NCBI RefSeq assembly: GCF_036321025.1
Contig: NZ_JAZAPB010000001.1
Coordinates: 496,001-560,000, forward strand
Length of the DNA stretch: 64,000 nt
DNA from: Alteraurantiacibacter hainanensis
GTDB taxonomy: Bacteria; Pseudomonadota; Alphaproteobacteria; Sphingomonadales; Sphingomonadaceae
Direction of reading: 5' to 3'
Part shown: piece after piece, positions 7,952 through 16,495 of the stretch
How the letters are laid out: each line of letters begins with the position of its first letter
Position numbering within the stretch: the stretch's first letter is position 1
Notes under the pieces: model-generated
What the model was told of the DNA's origin: nothing
The model's database searches: none
What the model saw: only the letters and a program-made list of their open reading frames with translations
Position numbers and translations under genes: made by a program

Positions 7952-9940
7952 TTATGCGATCCGTCGCGAATGGCGGAAACGCGCATAGCGGTTGAGGAGG
8001 TCGTTGATCAGTTGATCGCGCGAGAATCCTGTCACGTCGTGCGGCGTTTCGCCTTCGGACGTATGCGCCATCGCCCGGTAATGACGCGGCTCGGCTTCGC
8101 GTTCCTTGCGCGTTTCGGCCCAGACGAAGCTTGGCAGAAGGAACGGGCGGCTGCGCACGGTATACCTAAACGCGCCGCGCTCTCCGTGCGGGACTGTGAA
8201 CTCGATACACTCCGTCGTCTGTTCGATCTCGGGCTGGAAGCCGCTTTCGCGCATCTGCTCCGAAACCGCTTCGAGGGCCGGTCGGGCAGTATCGGCAATG
8301 AAGGCGTGAATGTCATTCTTTTCGAAATGGCCCATGATGGACGTCAGCCGCTGCTGCCAGGTCAGCTCGGGCATCCGACCCTTGGTCGGCGCCAGCGTGA
8401 GGTCTGTCGACGTTCCCGCGGATTCCATGCCCAGTCCGCGATACAGGCCATAGCAAATGAAGATCATGATAACCGCGAAGGGCAAAGCGCTGGCAATCGC
8501 TGCGGTCTGGAGGGCCTGCAGTCCGCCTGCCACCAGGAGGACCGCTGCAATCGCCCCGGCACACACGGCCCAGAAGATTCGCTGCCAGACAGGCGGATTC
8601 TCCGCCGCCCCGGAAGTGATCATGTCGATCACCAGCGCGCCGGAATCGGCGGAGGTGATGAAGAACGTAATGATGAGGAATGTTGCGATCAGCGAGGTAA
8701 CTGCCCCCAGTGGCAGTTCCGCTAGTGTCTCGAACAGGGCGACGGGCAGGTTGTCCGCCACCGTCTGCGCGATAGGCTCTGCGCCCGACAGGTCGAGCGA
8801 GATGGCGGTATTGCCGAAAACGGTCATCCAGAGGAACGTGAACAGGACCGGCACCAGCAAGACTCCGCCGACGAATTCACGGATCGTCCGCCCGCGCGAG
8901 ATGCGCGCGATGAACATGCCGACGAAGGGCGACCACGCGATCCACCAGCCCCAGTAGAACAGGGTCCAGTCGGCCAGCCAGGGATTGGGCTCGTACGCGT
9001 ACATCCGGAAGGTGCGCGGTATCACCTCGCCGAGGTAGGTGCCCACGTTCTGGACGAACGCCTGCAGCAGGAACACCGTGGAGCCCGAGAAAAGGACGAA
9101 GCCGAGCAGAAGCACTGCAAGGATGATATTGAGTTCCGATAAGCGCTTCACGCCCTTGTCCAGGCCGAGAAAGACTGACAGCGTGGCCAACAAAGTTATC
9201 GCGGCGATGAGGATCAACTGTGTCTGGGGCCCAACCGGCACTCCGAAGAGGTAGTCGAAACCAGCATTCACCTGCAACACGCCAAGTCCGAGCGAGGTTG
9301 CAACTCCGAACATTGTGCCGAGCACCGCAAAGATGTCGATGGCATGTCCGATCGGGCCGTCGATGCGATGCCCGATCAGCGGATATAGCGCCGAGCGGAT
9401 CGTGAGAGGAAGCCCCCGGCGGAAGGAAAAGTAGGCCAAGGAGAGGCCTACGACGATATAGATGGCCCAGGCATGCAGCCCCCAGTGAAAGAACGTCAGC
9501 GTCATGGCCTGCCTGGCGGATTCGATCGTGCCGCCCTCGCCTGTTGGCGGGGCCGCGTAATGCTGGATCGGTTCCGCCACTCCGAAGAACACGAGGCCGA
9601 TTCCCATTCCCGCGCTGAACAGCATCGCGAACCACGACAGGTAGCTGTAATCGGGCTCGCTCTCGTCGGGCCCTAGCTTGATGTCACCGTGGCGGCTCAG
9701 CATCAGGTAGACGACGAACAGGAGAAAGCCCGCGACGGCCGAAACGTAGAGCCAGCCGAAATCGCGGACGATGTAGGCCTGGACTTCATCGAATATGCGC
9801 GCCGCCTGATCGGGAAGAAAGGCTCCGAACAGCGCGAACGCCAGAATGAGGCTGGCCGATACGAAGAATACCGGCGGGTTGACCTTGATCCTTGCGCTTT
9901 CCTCGACCGATGCGGCTTCCGTAAGGACGGGATCGGACAT
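7952..9940 (-). CDS. BCCT-family betaine/carnitine/choline transporter
   Basis: 662 residues from ATG 9940, preceded by AGAGGGGACGT; a longer frame to 10057 has no ribosome-binding site. About 12 membrane helices with family signatures: GMGIGLVFFGVAEP, and the Trp-rich segment FYWGWWIAWSPFVGMFIAR in helix 8, which forms the betaine-binding site. The roughly 130-residue hydrophilic C-terminal domain is like that of BetT. Likely role is uptake of compatible solutes at the inner membrane using a sodium or proton gradient. It is monocistronic. Confidence 0.9.
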   Translation of the reverse strand: MSDPVLTEAASVEESARIKVNPPVFFVSASLILAFALFGAFLPDQAARIFDEVQAYIVRDFGWLYVSAVAGFLLFVVYLMLSRHGDIKLGPDESEPDYSYLSWFAMLFSAGMGIGLVFFGVAEPIQHYAAPPTGEGGTIESARQAMTLTFFHWGLHAWAIYIVVGLSLAYFSFRRGLPLTIRSALYPLIGHRIDGPIGHAIDIFAVLGTMFGVATSLGLGVLQVNAGFDYLFGVPVGPQTQLILIAAITLLATLSVFLGLDKGVKRLSELNIILAVLLLGFVLFSGSTVFLLQAFVQNVGTYLGEVIPRTFRMYAYEPNPWLADWTLFYWGWWIAWSPFVGMFIARISRGRTIREFVGGVLLVPVLFTFLWMTVFGNTAISLDLSGAEPIAQTVADNLPVALFETLAELPLGAVTSLIATFLIITFFITSADSGALVIDMITSGAAENPPVWQRIFWAVCAGAIAAVLLVAGGLQALQTAAIASALPFAVIMIFICYGLYRGLGMESAGTSTDLTLAPTKGRMPELTWQQRLTSIMGHFEKNDIHAFIADTARPALEAVSEQMRESGFQPEIEQTTECIEFTVPHGERGAFRYTVRSRPFLLPSFVWAETRKEREAEPRHYRAMAHTSEGETPHDVTGFSRDQLINDLLNRYARFRHSRRIA

Positions 9941-10347
9941 ACGTCCCCTCTTTCGTCTGCTCCGTTTCACAAGGCCAACGAACGACGATGCTACAAGTTG
10001 CGAGTTTCCCGGAAGCGACGTAGGCAACAAGGGTGGCAATTGTAATTGTGAGCGCACGCGACCCGTCTTCTAACTTCCCCGTTATATCAGAATTGGCAAA
10101 ATCTCAGACGGACGTTGAGGGCCGCAGATGGCTTGCAAGTCCGCTTTCCACCCATTAGCGGAAACCGAGCATAGCAACCTTCAGCTGTTGCAGGCGACAG
10201 AGAGCTGAAACTCAGAGTCCAGCTCAGTTGCTGGCGCTGGGGCTCCACAATGAGCGCATGAGTCATAACCATAGGATGAGGCCAGAAAGGCTGTCCGACC
10301 CATAGGCCGCCATTGGCGATCTAGTTCCAAACCTCTATTGCAGGTTA
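9941..10347 (+). other. 407-bp intergenic region carrying a dispersed element
   Basis: Between the divergent BCCT gene and the 89-aa gene. Apart from the 22-bp element at 10141-10162 I see no coding frame or clear promoter. The right part includes a short near-repeat of CTCAGAGTCCAGCTCAG. Confidence 0.5.
10141..10162. repeat. Dispersed 22-bp element, copy 2
   Basis: CCGCTTTCCACCCATTAGCG followed by GA; 21 of 22 bases match copy 1 at 6833-6854. Both copies are in non-coding gaps of the left-hand accessory region. Confidence 0.75.
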
Positions 10348-10617
10348 GTGGACCTCGACGACCTTTTATGCCGCTACTTTGCGACCAGTAACATCTCGGA
10401 GCTTTCACCTGATGCTCTCGCATCAGGCATCGAGAGATGTCAGGTCGATCTTGGTCTCGAACAGGATCGTGGCAAAAAATTCGCGTTGTGGGCACTTCTA
10501 CACATGCTGGGCGGAGCGCCCGACTTAGACGTCAGCTTTGAAAGCGAAGAGGATCGGAATGCAGCCCGAAACTTCATGGAATTGCTGGAAGCGTCGCAAG
10601 GACTAGCACCAAAGTGA
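10348..10617 (+). CDS. Small acidic hypothetical protein
   Basis: 89 residues from GTG 10348. The sequence (DLDDLLCRYF, IERCQVDLGLEQDRGKKFALWALLHMLG, then an acidic ESEEDRNAARNFMELL) is well-balanced protein, mostly helical, and I recall similar small proteins in sphingomonads, though no function is known. Only a weak AGG precedes the start. Its 3' two thirds overlap, antisense, the apparent C-terminus of the DUF5681 gene; the compositional quality favours this frame as the real one over 10440-10617. Confidence 0.6.
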   Translation: MDLDDLLCRYFATSNISELSPDALASGIERCQVDLGLEQDRGKKFALWALLHMLGGAPDLDVSFESEEDRNAARNFMELLEASQGLAPK

Positions 10618-11090
10618 TAGGAAAGCCGATGGTAGCTTTCATACAGGAGCAGCCATGACGCCGCACCCCAGGGATCGAGCTCCCAATGAACGCGATCCTT
10701 GTCCTTCGGGTACTTCTTGATTGCCAACCCGAGCGGTTGCAGGATCGCGTCCGCACCGCTGCTGATAAACGAGATGATGATCGCGTTGACGTGGTCGTCG
10801 TGGCTTGTGTCTGCAGCACGGGCCCGCTCGATAGCTTCGAGCGAAGCGCGTGCGGCCGCGCTGTCACCTGCGAGGCCCTTGCGGGTTAGTTGGAGAAGAA
10901 AAGCCTCGGCGGCTGTTACCCGCCGTTCCCGACCGTCTTCGCGGATCGTGACCATCTGTCCCAGAACAGCATCGTGCGGAACTTCGCGGTGACGGTTCTT
11001 CGGCCGTCCACGCGGATTGCCGGATTGCCCCTTGCGGAACCGCGTCACGCGTGGGGGCTTTCCATAGCCGATTTCTTCCTGCCCGCTCAT
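10440..11090 (-). CDS. DUF5681 domain protein, probably with aberrant C-terminus
   Basis: 216 residues from ATG 11090, which overlaps the stop of the previous DUF5681 gene in an ATGA. The N-terminus has the hallmark FRKGQSGNPRGRPK, positively charged and typical of DUF5681 proteins encoded next to phage packaging and methylase genes. The last ~55 residues (Ser/Arg-rich) lie antisense to the 89-aa gene and do not look native, suggesting the original 3' end was lost at about 10620. Confidence 0.6.
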   Translation of the reverse strand: MSGQEEIGYGKPPRVTRFRKGQSGNPRGRPKNRHREVPHDAVLGQMVTIREDGRERRVTAAEAFLLQLTRKGLAGDSAAARASLEAIERARAADTSHDDHVNAIIISFISSGADAILQPLGLAIKKYPKDKDRVHWELDPWGAASWLLLYESYHRLSYHFGASPCDASSNSMKFRAAFRSSSLSKLTSKSGAPPSMCRSAHNANFLPRSCSRPRST

Positions 11091-11605
11091 GCGGTCCGCC
11101 CGCGCGGCCATCGAAGGGTGTCCCCGTCGAAGGTGAAGAACTTGATTTCATCGACCTCCTTCTTGCTGAACTTCCTTCGACCCGGCCGACTGAGTGCTGC
11201 CTGCGCTGCCCAGGCACGCACCTTCCAGCGCTTACCTTCGAAGCCGGGATCGGGCTCAGCGATGCCAAGAATGCGCATGGCCTCGTTGGCATTATCAGCA
11301 TCATGGTGATGTTCGACCTTGACCGGGTGCGAGGGAGCCTTGTCCCTCGCCCGCAAGGCACGTTCACGTTTCTCGATCATCTTGAGGATCTTGCGGATCG
11401 CCATGCGGCTACCCTTGATAGCATCGTGGTAGGTCTGCAGCTCGAGCGCTTCGTCGATCGTCAGTTGTTGAGTCTTGCCCGACTGGGTCACCGTAAGCGT
11501 CTTATCGAAGATGATGTCGAACGCGGAGTTATGGGGACGCCGTTTTTTCGGCCGCCCCTTGGGATTGCCGGACTGACCGGGCTGGAAACGCGTGTCGTTG
11601 CTCAT
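11087..11605 (-). CDS. DUF5681 domain protein
   Basis: 172 residues starting DTRFQPGQSGNPKGRPKKRR, the DUF5681 signature, followed by a helical region and a C-terminal stretch rich in Lys/Arg. Start ATG 11605 overlaps the stop of the upstream methyltransferase remnant (ATGA), and its own stop overlaps the next DUF5681 start (ATGA), so the three frames form one tightly coupled unit. DUF5681 proteins are of unknown function and common in prophage and gene-transfer regions. Confidence 0.75.
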   Translation of the reverse strand: MSNDTRFQPGQSGNPKGRPKKRRPHNSAFDIIFDKTLTVTQSGKTQQLTIDEALELQTYHDAIKGSRMAIRKILKMIEKRERALRARDKAPSHPVKVEHHHDADNANEAMRILGIAEPDPGFEGKRWKVRAWAAQAALSRPGRRKFSKKEVDEIKFFTFDGDTLRWPRGRTA

Positions 11606-12131
11606 GCCGCTATCTCACCATCAGCGCGGCAAACGAGTTGCGGCTCCTTGCCGGTCAGGTCGGTCCAGCGGGTCATCGCCAGGTCGACATAAGCAGGATC
11701 GATGTCTAGGCCGCGGAAACATCGTCCAACCCGCTCGGCGGCGATCAGGCTGGTGCCCGAGCCAAGGAAAATGTCGAGCACCAGCTCGCCCTGGGTGACA
11801 TCGCAGATCGCGTCGGCGACCATGGCAACGGGTTTCACTGTCGGATGCAAGGCGAGGTCCTCGCGGCGCGATCCCTGCATCGAGTTGACGCTGGCATAGT
11901 CCCAGACATTGGTGCTATTGCGGCCATGCTTGGCGAGTTCGACAGTGTTCGTATGCGGGGCGCTTCCGACCCGGTAAACGAAGACCATCTCGTGCTTCGA
12001 GCGATAGAGCGAGCCCATGCCGGCATTGCTCTTGTTCGAGACGCTGAGAAGGTCGTCGTAGGTGTCGCCTACCGCAGCGAACACATCGTCCATATGCCGC
12101 CAATCCATACACACGAAGTGCTGGGGGTAGG
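11602..12131 (-). pseudogene. N-terminally truncated DNA methyltransferase abutting tRNA-Ser
   Basis: The frame encodes the C-terminal half of a phage-type adenine/cytosine-N4 methylase: SNAGMGSLYRSKHEMVFVYR, NVWDYASVN, HPTVKPVAMVADAI, then the SAM-binding loop LDIFLGSGTSLIAAER and LDIDPAYVDLAMTRW. The catalytic DPPY-type motif and any ParB-like N-terminal domain are missing because the frame runs straight into the tRNA gene; the apparent start MPEWSNG... is merely the translated tRNA. This is best explained as the end of a mobile element cut at its tRNA attachment site. Confidence 0.8.
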
Positions 12132-12222
12132 TGGCGGAGAGGGAGGGATTCGAACCCTCGGAACCCCAGAAGGGCTCAACGGTTTTCGAGACCGCCCCGT
12201 TCGACCACTCCGGCACCTCTCC
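12132..12222 (-). tRNA. tRNA-Ser (CGA anticodon)
   Basis: 91 bases with encoded CCA (12134-12132). Acceptor GGAGAGG pairs with CCTCTCC, discriminator G, T-arm GTTCGAATCC, and the anticodon arm GCGGT-CTCGAAA-ACCGT gives CGA at 12188-12186. The long variable arm fits class II tRNA-Ser. Its 3' end faces the truncated methyltransferase. Confidence 0.95.
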
Positions 12223-12385
12223 GCGAAAGGGTAACGGCTGTATTAACCCGCAGTCGATTGGGAGCGCGGCGGTTAGCTTAGCGCGGTTCGCTTGCCAAGA
12301 CCCTTCCGCGCATTTCGCATCAAAAATGGGGGACTATCATTTCACAACGCTTGTGAAGGGGGTCGATAGACATATATCAGGTGGC

Positions 12386-12766
12386 ATGGATCGCTCGGAA
12401 TTCTACTCGTCCCAGGCCGGTCGTCGCATCGATGCGCCCCGCCGTTCGCGCGCCCGCTTCGCCATCGGGGACATCGTCAAACACCGCAAGTTCGACTTCC
12501 GCGGCGTCATCTTCGATATCGATCCGGTCTACGCCAATTCCGAGGAATGGTACGAACAGATCCCGGCCGAGCAGCGCCCCGATCGCAACCAGCCGTTCTA
12601 TCACCTGCTGGCCGAGAACGAGGAAAGTTCCTACGTCGCCTATGTCAGCCAGCAGAACCTGCTGATCGACACGGAGGGCGAACCCATCGACCATCCGCAG
12701 GTGAACCAGCTGTTCGAGGAATTCTGCGCCGGTCGCTATCGCCTCCGCCGCAGCCTGACGCACTAG
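12386..12766 (+). CDS. hspQ: HspQ / YccV-like heat-shock protein
   Basis: 126 residues from ATG 12386 (AGGTGG just upstream). Contains the family core FAIGDIVKHRKFDFRGVIFD, DPVYANSEEWYEQIP, QPFYHLLAE and YVAYVSQQNL. HspQ proteins bind hemimethylated DNA in vitro and act as specificity enhancers of Lon protease. It stands alone between tRNA-Ser and the convergent ABC permease. Confidence 0.9.
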   Translation: MDRSEFYSSQAGRRIDAPRRSRARFAIGDIVKHRKFDFRGVIFDIDPVYANSEEWYEQIPAEQRPDRNQPFYHLLAENEESSYVAYVSQQNLLIDTEGEPIDHPQVNQLFEEFCAGRYRLRRSLTH

Positions 12767-12781
12767 ACGCCGGGCGATCGC

Positions 12782-13690
12782 CTAGCTCTTGATCTTCCAG
12801 CCGCTTTTCAACACGCGGTAGGTGATGAAGCCCAGCACCAGGTTCAGCACACCGACGCCCACGGCTGCACCCAGTACGTGGGCATTGTCGTTGCCGATAT
12901 CGCTGACGCCCAGGAAGCCGTAGCGGAAGCCCGATATCATGTAGAAGAACGGGTTCGCCATGCTGATCGCCTGGAAGAACGGCGAGAGGTTGGAGATCAC
13001 GTAGAACGTGCCCGACAACAGGCTGAGCGGAGCGACGACGAAGTTGGTGATCGCCGCGTTGTGATCGAACTTTTCCGCCCAGATGCTGGCCAGCAGGCCG
13101 AAGATCGCCAGCATCGTGGCGCCCATCAGGCCGAACCAGATCACCGCCCAGGGATGCGCCACGGAAAGGTCGACATCGGGATAGAGCACCATGGCCAGCG
13201 CCACTGCGCCGCCCACCATCACCGCGCGGGTAATGGCGGCCATCACGATGCCGATCATCAGTTCCGCTTCCGACAGGGGCGGCATCAGCAGGTCGATGAT
13301 GGTGCCCTGCAGCTTGCCCGACAGCAGGCTGAAGCTGGAATTGGCAAAGGCATTCTGCATCATGCCCATCATGATCAGGCCCGGCGCCACGAAGGTGCCG
13401 AAGTTCACGCCCATGATCTCCCGTCCCGAGCGGCCGAGAGCCACGGTGAAGATGACGAGAAAAAGCAGCGTGGTGACGGCCGGAGCCCAGACGGTCTGCG
13501 TCTGCACCTTGAGAAAGCGGCGGATCTCCTTAATATAGAGGCTCCACAGCCCGATCCGGTTTATCCCGACGATCTGCGGCTCTCCCTTGGGCGGGAATTT
13601 TCGACCGGCATTGCTGCCGGTATCGAGAAACTCGTGCCCCCCATCGGTGAGTCCGGTTTCGGAAGCTGTCGCGGGTGCTTGATCGGCCAT
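12782..13690 (-). CDS. ABC-2 type transporter permease
   Basis: 302 residues from ATG 13690. A hydrophilic ~45-residue N-terminus is followed by six membrane segments; LWSLYIKEIRRFLKVQTQTV and the core GKLQGTIIDLLMPPLS, LSGTFYVISNLSP and NPFFYMISGFRYG are typical of YadH-like ABC-2 permeases. No ATPase gene is adjacent in this window, so its partner is elsewhere. Divergent from gcrA with about 86 bp between. Confidence 0.9.
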   Translation of the reverse strand: MADQAPATASETGLTDGGHEFLDTGSNAGRKFPPKGEPQIVGINRIGLWSLYIKEIRRFLKVQTQTVWAPAVTTLLFLVIFTVALGRSGREIMGVNFGTFVAPGLIMMGMMQNAFANSSFSLLSGKLQGTIIDLLMPPLSEAELMIGIVMAAITRAVMVGGAVALAMVLYPDVDLSVAHPWAVIWFGLMGATMLAIFGLLASIWAEKFDHNAAITNFVVAPLSLLSGTFYVISNLSPFFQAISMANPFFYMISGFRYGFLGVSDIGNDNAHVLGAAVGVGVLNLVLGFITYRVLKSGWKIKS

Positions 13691-13776
13691 GGGGGCGCGA
13701 CTATCTCCCAATGGCCGGGCTGGCAAGAAAACATGGGGCGCTCGGCGCCTCGACAAACGAACGGAATTGCCTTTTC

Positions 13777-14463
13777 ATGAGTTGGACCGAAGAACGCATC
13801 GCCACCCTCACCAAGATGTGGGAAGGCGGATCGACCGCGAGCGAAATCGCCACCGAACTGGGCGGCGTGTCGCGCAACGCGGTGATCGGCAAGGCGCACC
13901 GCCTTGGCCTGAAGGCGCGGCCCAGCCCCGTGAAGGCGAACGAGAAGAAGAAGGTTGCCAAGAAGAAGGAGCCGGCTGCCAAGCCCGCAGCGGCAAAGGC
14001 ACCCAAGGCCAAGCCCGCTCCGGTAAAGAAGGCCAGGGAAGAGGAGGCTCCGAAGGCCGATCCCGCGCCCGTGCAGGCTTCTTCCGGCAACGAGAGCCAG
14101 CCGCTGCCCGACAAGCGCGAGGACTTGCCCAAGATCGTTTCATACGGCCCCGGCGGCTTCCTGCGGCAGGGTCCGGGCGACCAACAGCCACCCATCCCGC
14201 CCGCGCCGCCCCGCCGCCTGGTTCCGGCCAAGCCCGATCCCTCGATCGCAGACAAGACCAGCCTTCTGGACCTGAACGACCGGGTCTGTCGCTGGCCGAT
14301 GGGCCACCCCGGCGAACCCGACTTCCACTTCTGCGGCGAGAAGGTGAATCCCGGCTTCCCCTACTGCGTGCAACACTGCGGCCGGGCCTACCAGGCGCAG
14401 CTGCCGCGCGGTGCTCGCCGTCCCCCGCCCCCGCTGCCCTTCGGCGGACCGCGCGTTCGCTGA
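13777..14463 (+). CDS. gcrA: GcrA cell-cycle regulator
   Basis: 228 residues. The N-terminal helix-turn-helix MSWTEERIATLTKMW...GLKARPSPV is the conserved GcrA DNA/sigma-70-binding region, and the C-terminal module CRWPMGHPGEPDFHFCG...YCVQHCGRAYQ is the conserved Cys/His-containing SIR-type domain. A long Ala/Lys/Pro-rich linker separates them. GcrA co-activates sigma-70 promoters carrying GANTC sites methylated by CcrM and controls cell division in Alphaproteobacteria. The linker is longer than in Caulobacter, as often in sphingomonads. Confidence 0.95.
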   Translation: MSWTEERIATLTKMWEGGSTASEIATELGGVSRNAVIGKAHRLGLKARPSPVKANEKKKVAKKKEPAAKPAAAKAPKAKPAPVKKAREEEAPKADPAPVQASSGNESQPLPDKREDLPKIVSYGPGGFLRQGPGDQQPPIPPAPPRRLVPAKPDPSIADKTSLLDLNDRVCRWPMGHPGEPDFHFCGEKVNPGFPYCVQHCGRAYQAQLPRGARRPPPPLPFGGPRVR

Positions 14464-14483
14464 CGGCTTACAGCCGGATACAG

Positions 14484-14520
14484 AAAGGCCCGCCATCCAA
14501 ATCCGGGCGGCGGGCCTTTT
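14484..14520 (+). terminator. Rho-independent terminator after gcrA
   Basis: AAAGGCCCGCC (14484-14494) pairs with GGCGGGCCTTT (14509-14519), followed by TTCTGTTTT. The A-rich 5' flank makes it usable from both sides, also ending the convergent DUF885 gene. Confidence 0.8.
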
Positions 14521-14559
14521 CTGTTTTGGCGACTTTCGCCGCCTGTCTTCCGAAGCGGC

Positions 14560-16346
14560 TTACCGCTGACCCAGCTGCGCGGGAATGAATTCCTCGCGCA
14601 CCGCCTGGGCAATCAGGTCGAGGGGGATGATACCCTGGCTCAGCAGGAAATCGTTGAAGGCCATTTCGTCGAACCGCTCGCCCAGCGCCAGTTCGGTCTC
14701 GATGCGTAGGTCGATCAGCTTGCGATAGCCGTAGTAGTACGATCCCGCCTGGCCGGGCATGCGGAACTCGTAGCGGTCAAGCTCCTGCTTCGTCATGCCG
14801 GGCGAGAACAGTGCATCCTCGCGCAGCACGCGTTCGGCCTCGTCGCGGGTCATCAGGCCGAGATTGAGGGCGGGATCGAGGAAGGCGCGGGCCGCGCGCA
14901 GCAGGCGGAACTGCAGCGCGATGAATTGCCCCTCGATCGGCTCGTGCGGCAGCATCTCGGCCTCCGCATAGAGCGCCCAGCCCTCCACGTTCACGCTGTT
15001 GAAGGCGTAGAGCATGCGGGCAAGGCTGACGCCCTGCTCCACCAGCGCGGCGAATTGCATCTCGTGGCCGGGGCGCGCTTCGTGGGCGCTCAACGTCCAG
15101 CTGGCGGCCGGGAAATTGAAATCGTCGTAGCGATCTTCCGGACCCGCCGTGGGGTTGCCGACGGTCAGCACGAAGGTGCCCTGTTCTCCGGTGTTGCCGA
15201 TCAGGCGCGGCGGGCGCATGTGCGGCGCGGGCTACACAGCGCTCCGGCCTGCGAGGCAACGCGCATCTGCAGTTCGGTATCCGGCAGAGAAACGATGTCG
15301 TTGCGACGGATTTCCGCTTCCAGCTGGCGGTTCACGTCGCGGTAGAAATCCTCGATCTCGTCATTCGGCACGGTCATCTGCTTCAGACCGGCCATGACCG
15401 AGGCCATGTCGGTTTCTTCCCAGCCGTACTTCTCGGCGATCTGCGGAGCCAGCGCTTCCATCTGCGCGCGCAGCTCATAGAAGCCGCGGCGCGCTTCGCT
15501 CATCAGTGCGCGCGGATCCTGGTCGATACCCACCTGCTCCAGATTGAGGGCGTAGATTTCCTCGGGAAGACGCGCGGTGTCGCGGCTTAGCGGAAGCACG
15601 GTTTCCTGCGTCCACTCTCCGTACTCGGTAAGCTGCGCCTCCATCGCATCGAGAGCCTCGTCGGCGCCCGCGATCTCGTATCTTTCGAACAGTTCGCGGA
15701 TACCTGCGACGAAGGTCGGAATGTTCCTGACGGATTCCTCCACCTGCACCCGGTACGGCCCGACCTTGCCTTCACCTCGGCTGGCCTCGAAACGCCTCTT
15801 CGCCAGTTCGGTCATCGGCTCGGTATCGGGCCACGTTCCCGTATAGCGCTGCAGAAGTTCGAGCGCCTTCGGACGGCGGTTTTCGGCGGTCTGGTCGGAC
15901 AGGAGCTGCCCGATGGCGCCGAACATGCTTTGCGGAACCTGCGCGAACTCCAGCGTCAGGCTGTTGCCGAGCTCGATCCCTTCGATGTCCTGCTGCAGTG
16001 AATCGATCAAGATCTGCAGGTCCTGCCGGACAAGCGGGTTCGTCTCGGTTTCCCTCGCAGCTTCGAAATCGGCGATCAGGGCACGGGCCGCCGCGATGTA
16101 GCGTTCGTCCCGATCGAGCGACATGTCGGTGACAAGGCCGTCATATTGCTCATAGCCCGAGGACGAAGCGTTGATGGGGAAGAACTCCGCCTGCATCTCA
16201 ATGACCCGCTCGGTGTAGGCATTGCTCGTTTCGACCCATGCGGGTGTCGCCGGTGCTTGCGCTACCTCCTGCGCGTGCAGGGGGGCGGCTGGGAAGGCGA
16301 CGGCAGATGCAGTTGCAAGCGCGATGGCTGCGGCAAAAGTCTTCAT
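14560..16346 (-). pseudogene. DUF885 family metallopeptidase-like protein, split by a frameshift
   Basis: Two overlapping frames together make one ~595-residue DUF885 protein. The first (16346-15201) starts with a signal peptide (MKTFAAAIALATASAVA, GGAG 7 bases upstream) and runs to about RVASQAGA; the second (15219-14560) carries the zinc-type motif HEARPGHEMQ and the conserved C-terminus. The downstream frame is closed by TAG just before APHMRPPRL, so a shift of one base near 15225-15235 is required to join them. Homologues are exported enzymes of uncertain substrate. It may be a real pseudogene or an assembly error; all motifs are otherwise intact. Confidence 0.85.
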
Positions 16347-16495
16347 GTAGGTCTCCGTTCTGATGTCAGATCCGGTGCGCGCATCAGGAAGGTTTTGCAA
16401 GCTCGCGATCGCCCGGAAGGCCTTTCGGCAACTGCATCGGGATCGAGAGGATATCTAGCGGCCCCGACCCGGGCGGGCTGGAGAAGTGGGAGGGC

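Noticed and set aside
10620..10700. Second attachment site for the tRNA-Ser island
   Set aside because: No copy of the tRNA 3' end sequence is present here, so I could not define the other boundary.
12132..12216. Protein start MPEWSNGAVSKT... on the minus strand
   Set aside because: It is the translated tRNA-Ser gene, a well-known annotation artefact; only the part below 12131 is protein-derived.
12131..12385. Upstream extension of hspQ through the tRNA
   Set aside because: The extra residues are tRNA antisense and intergenic; ATG 12386 has its own ribosome-binding site and matches the family start.
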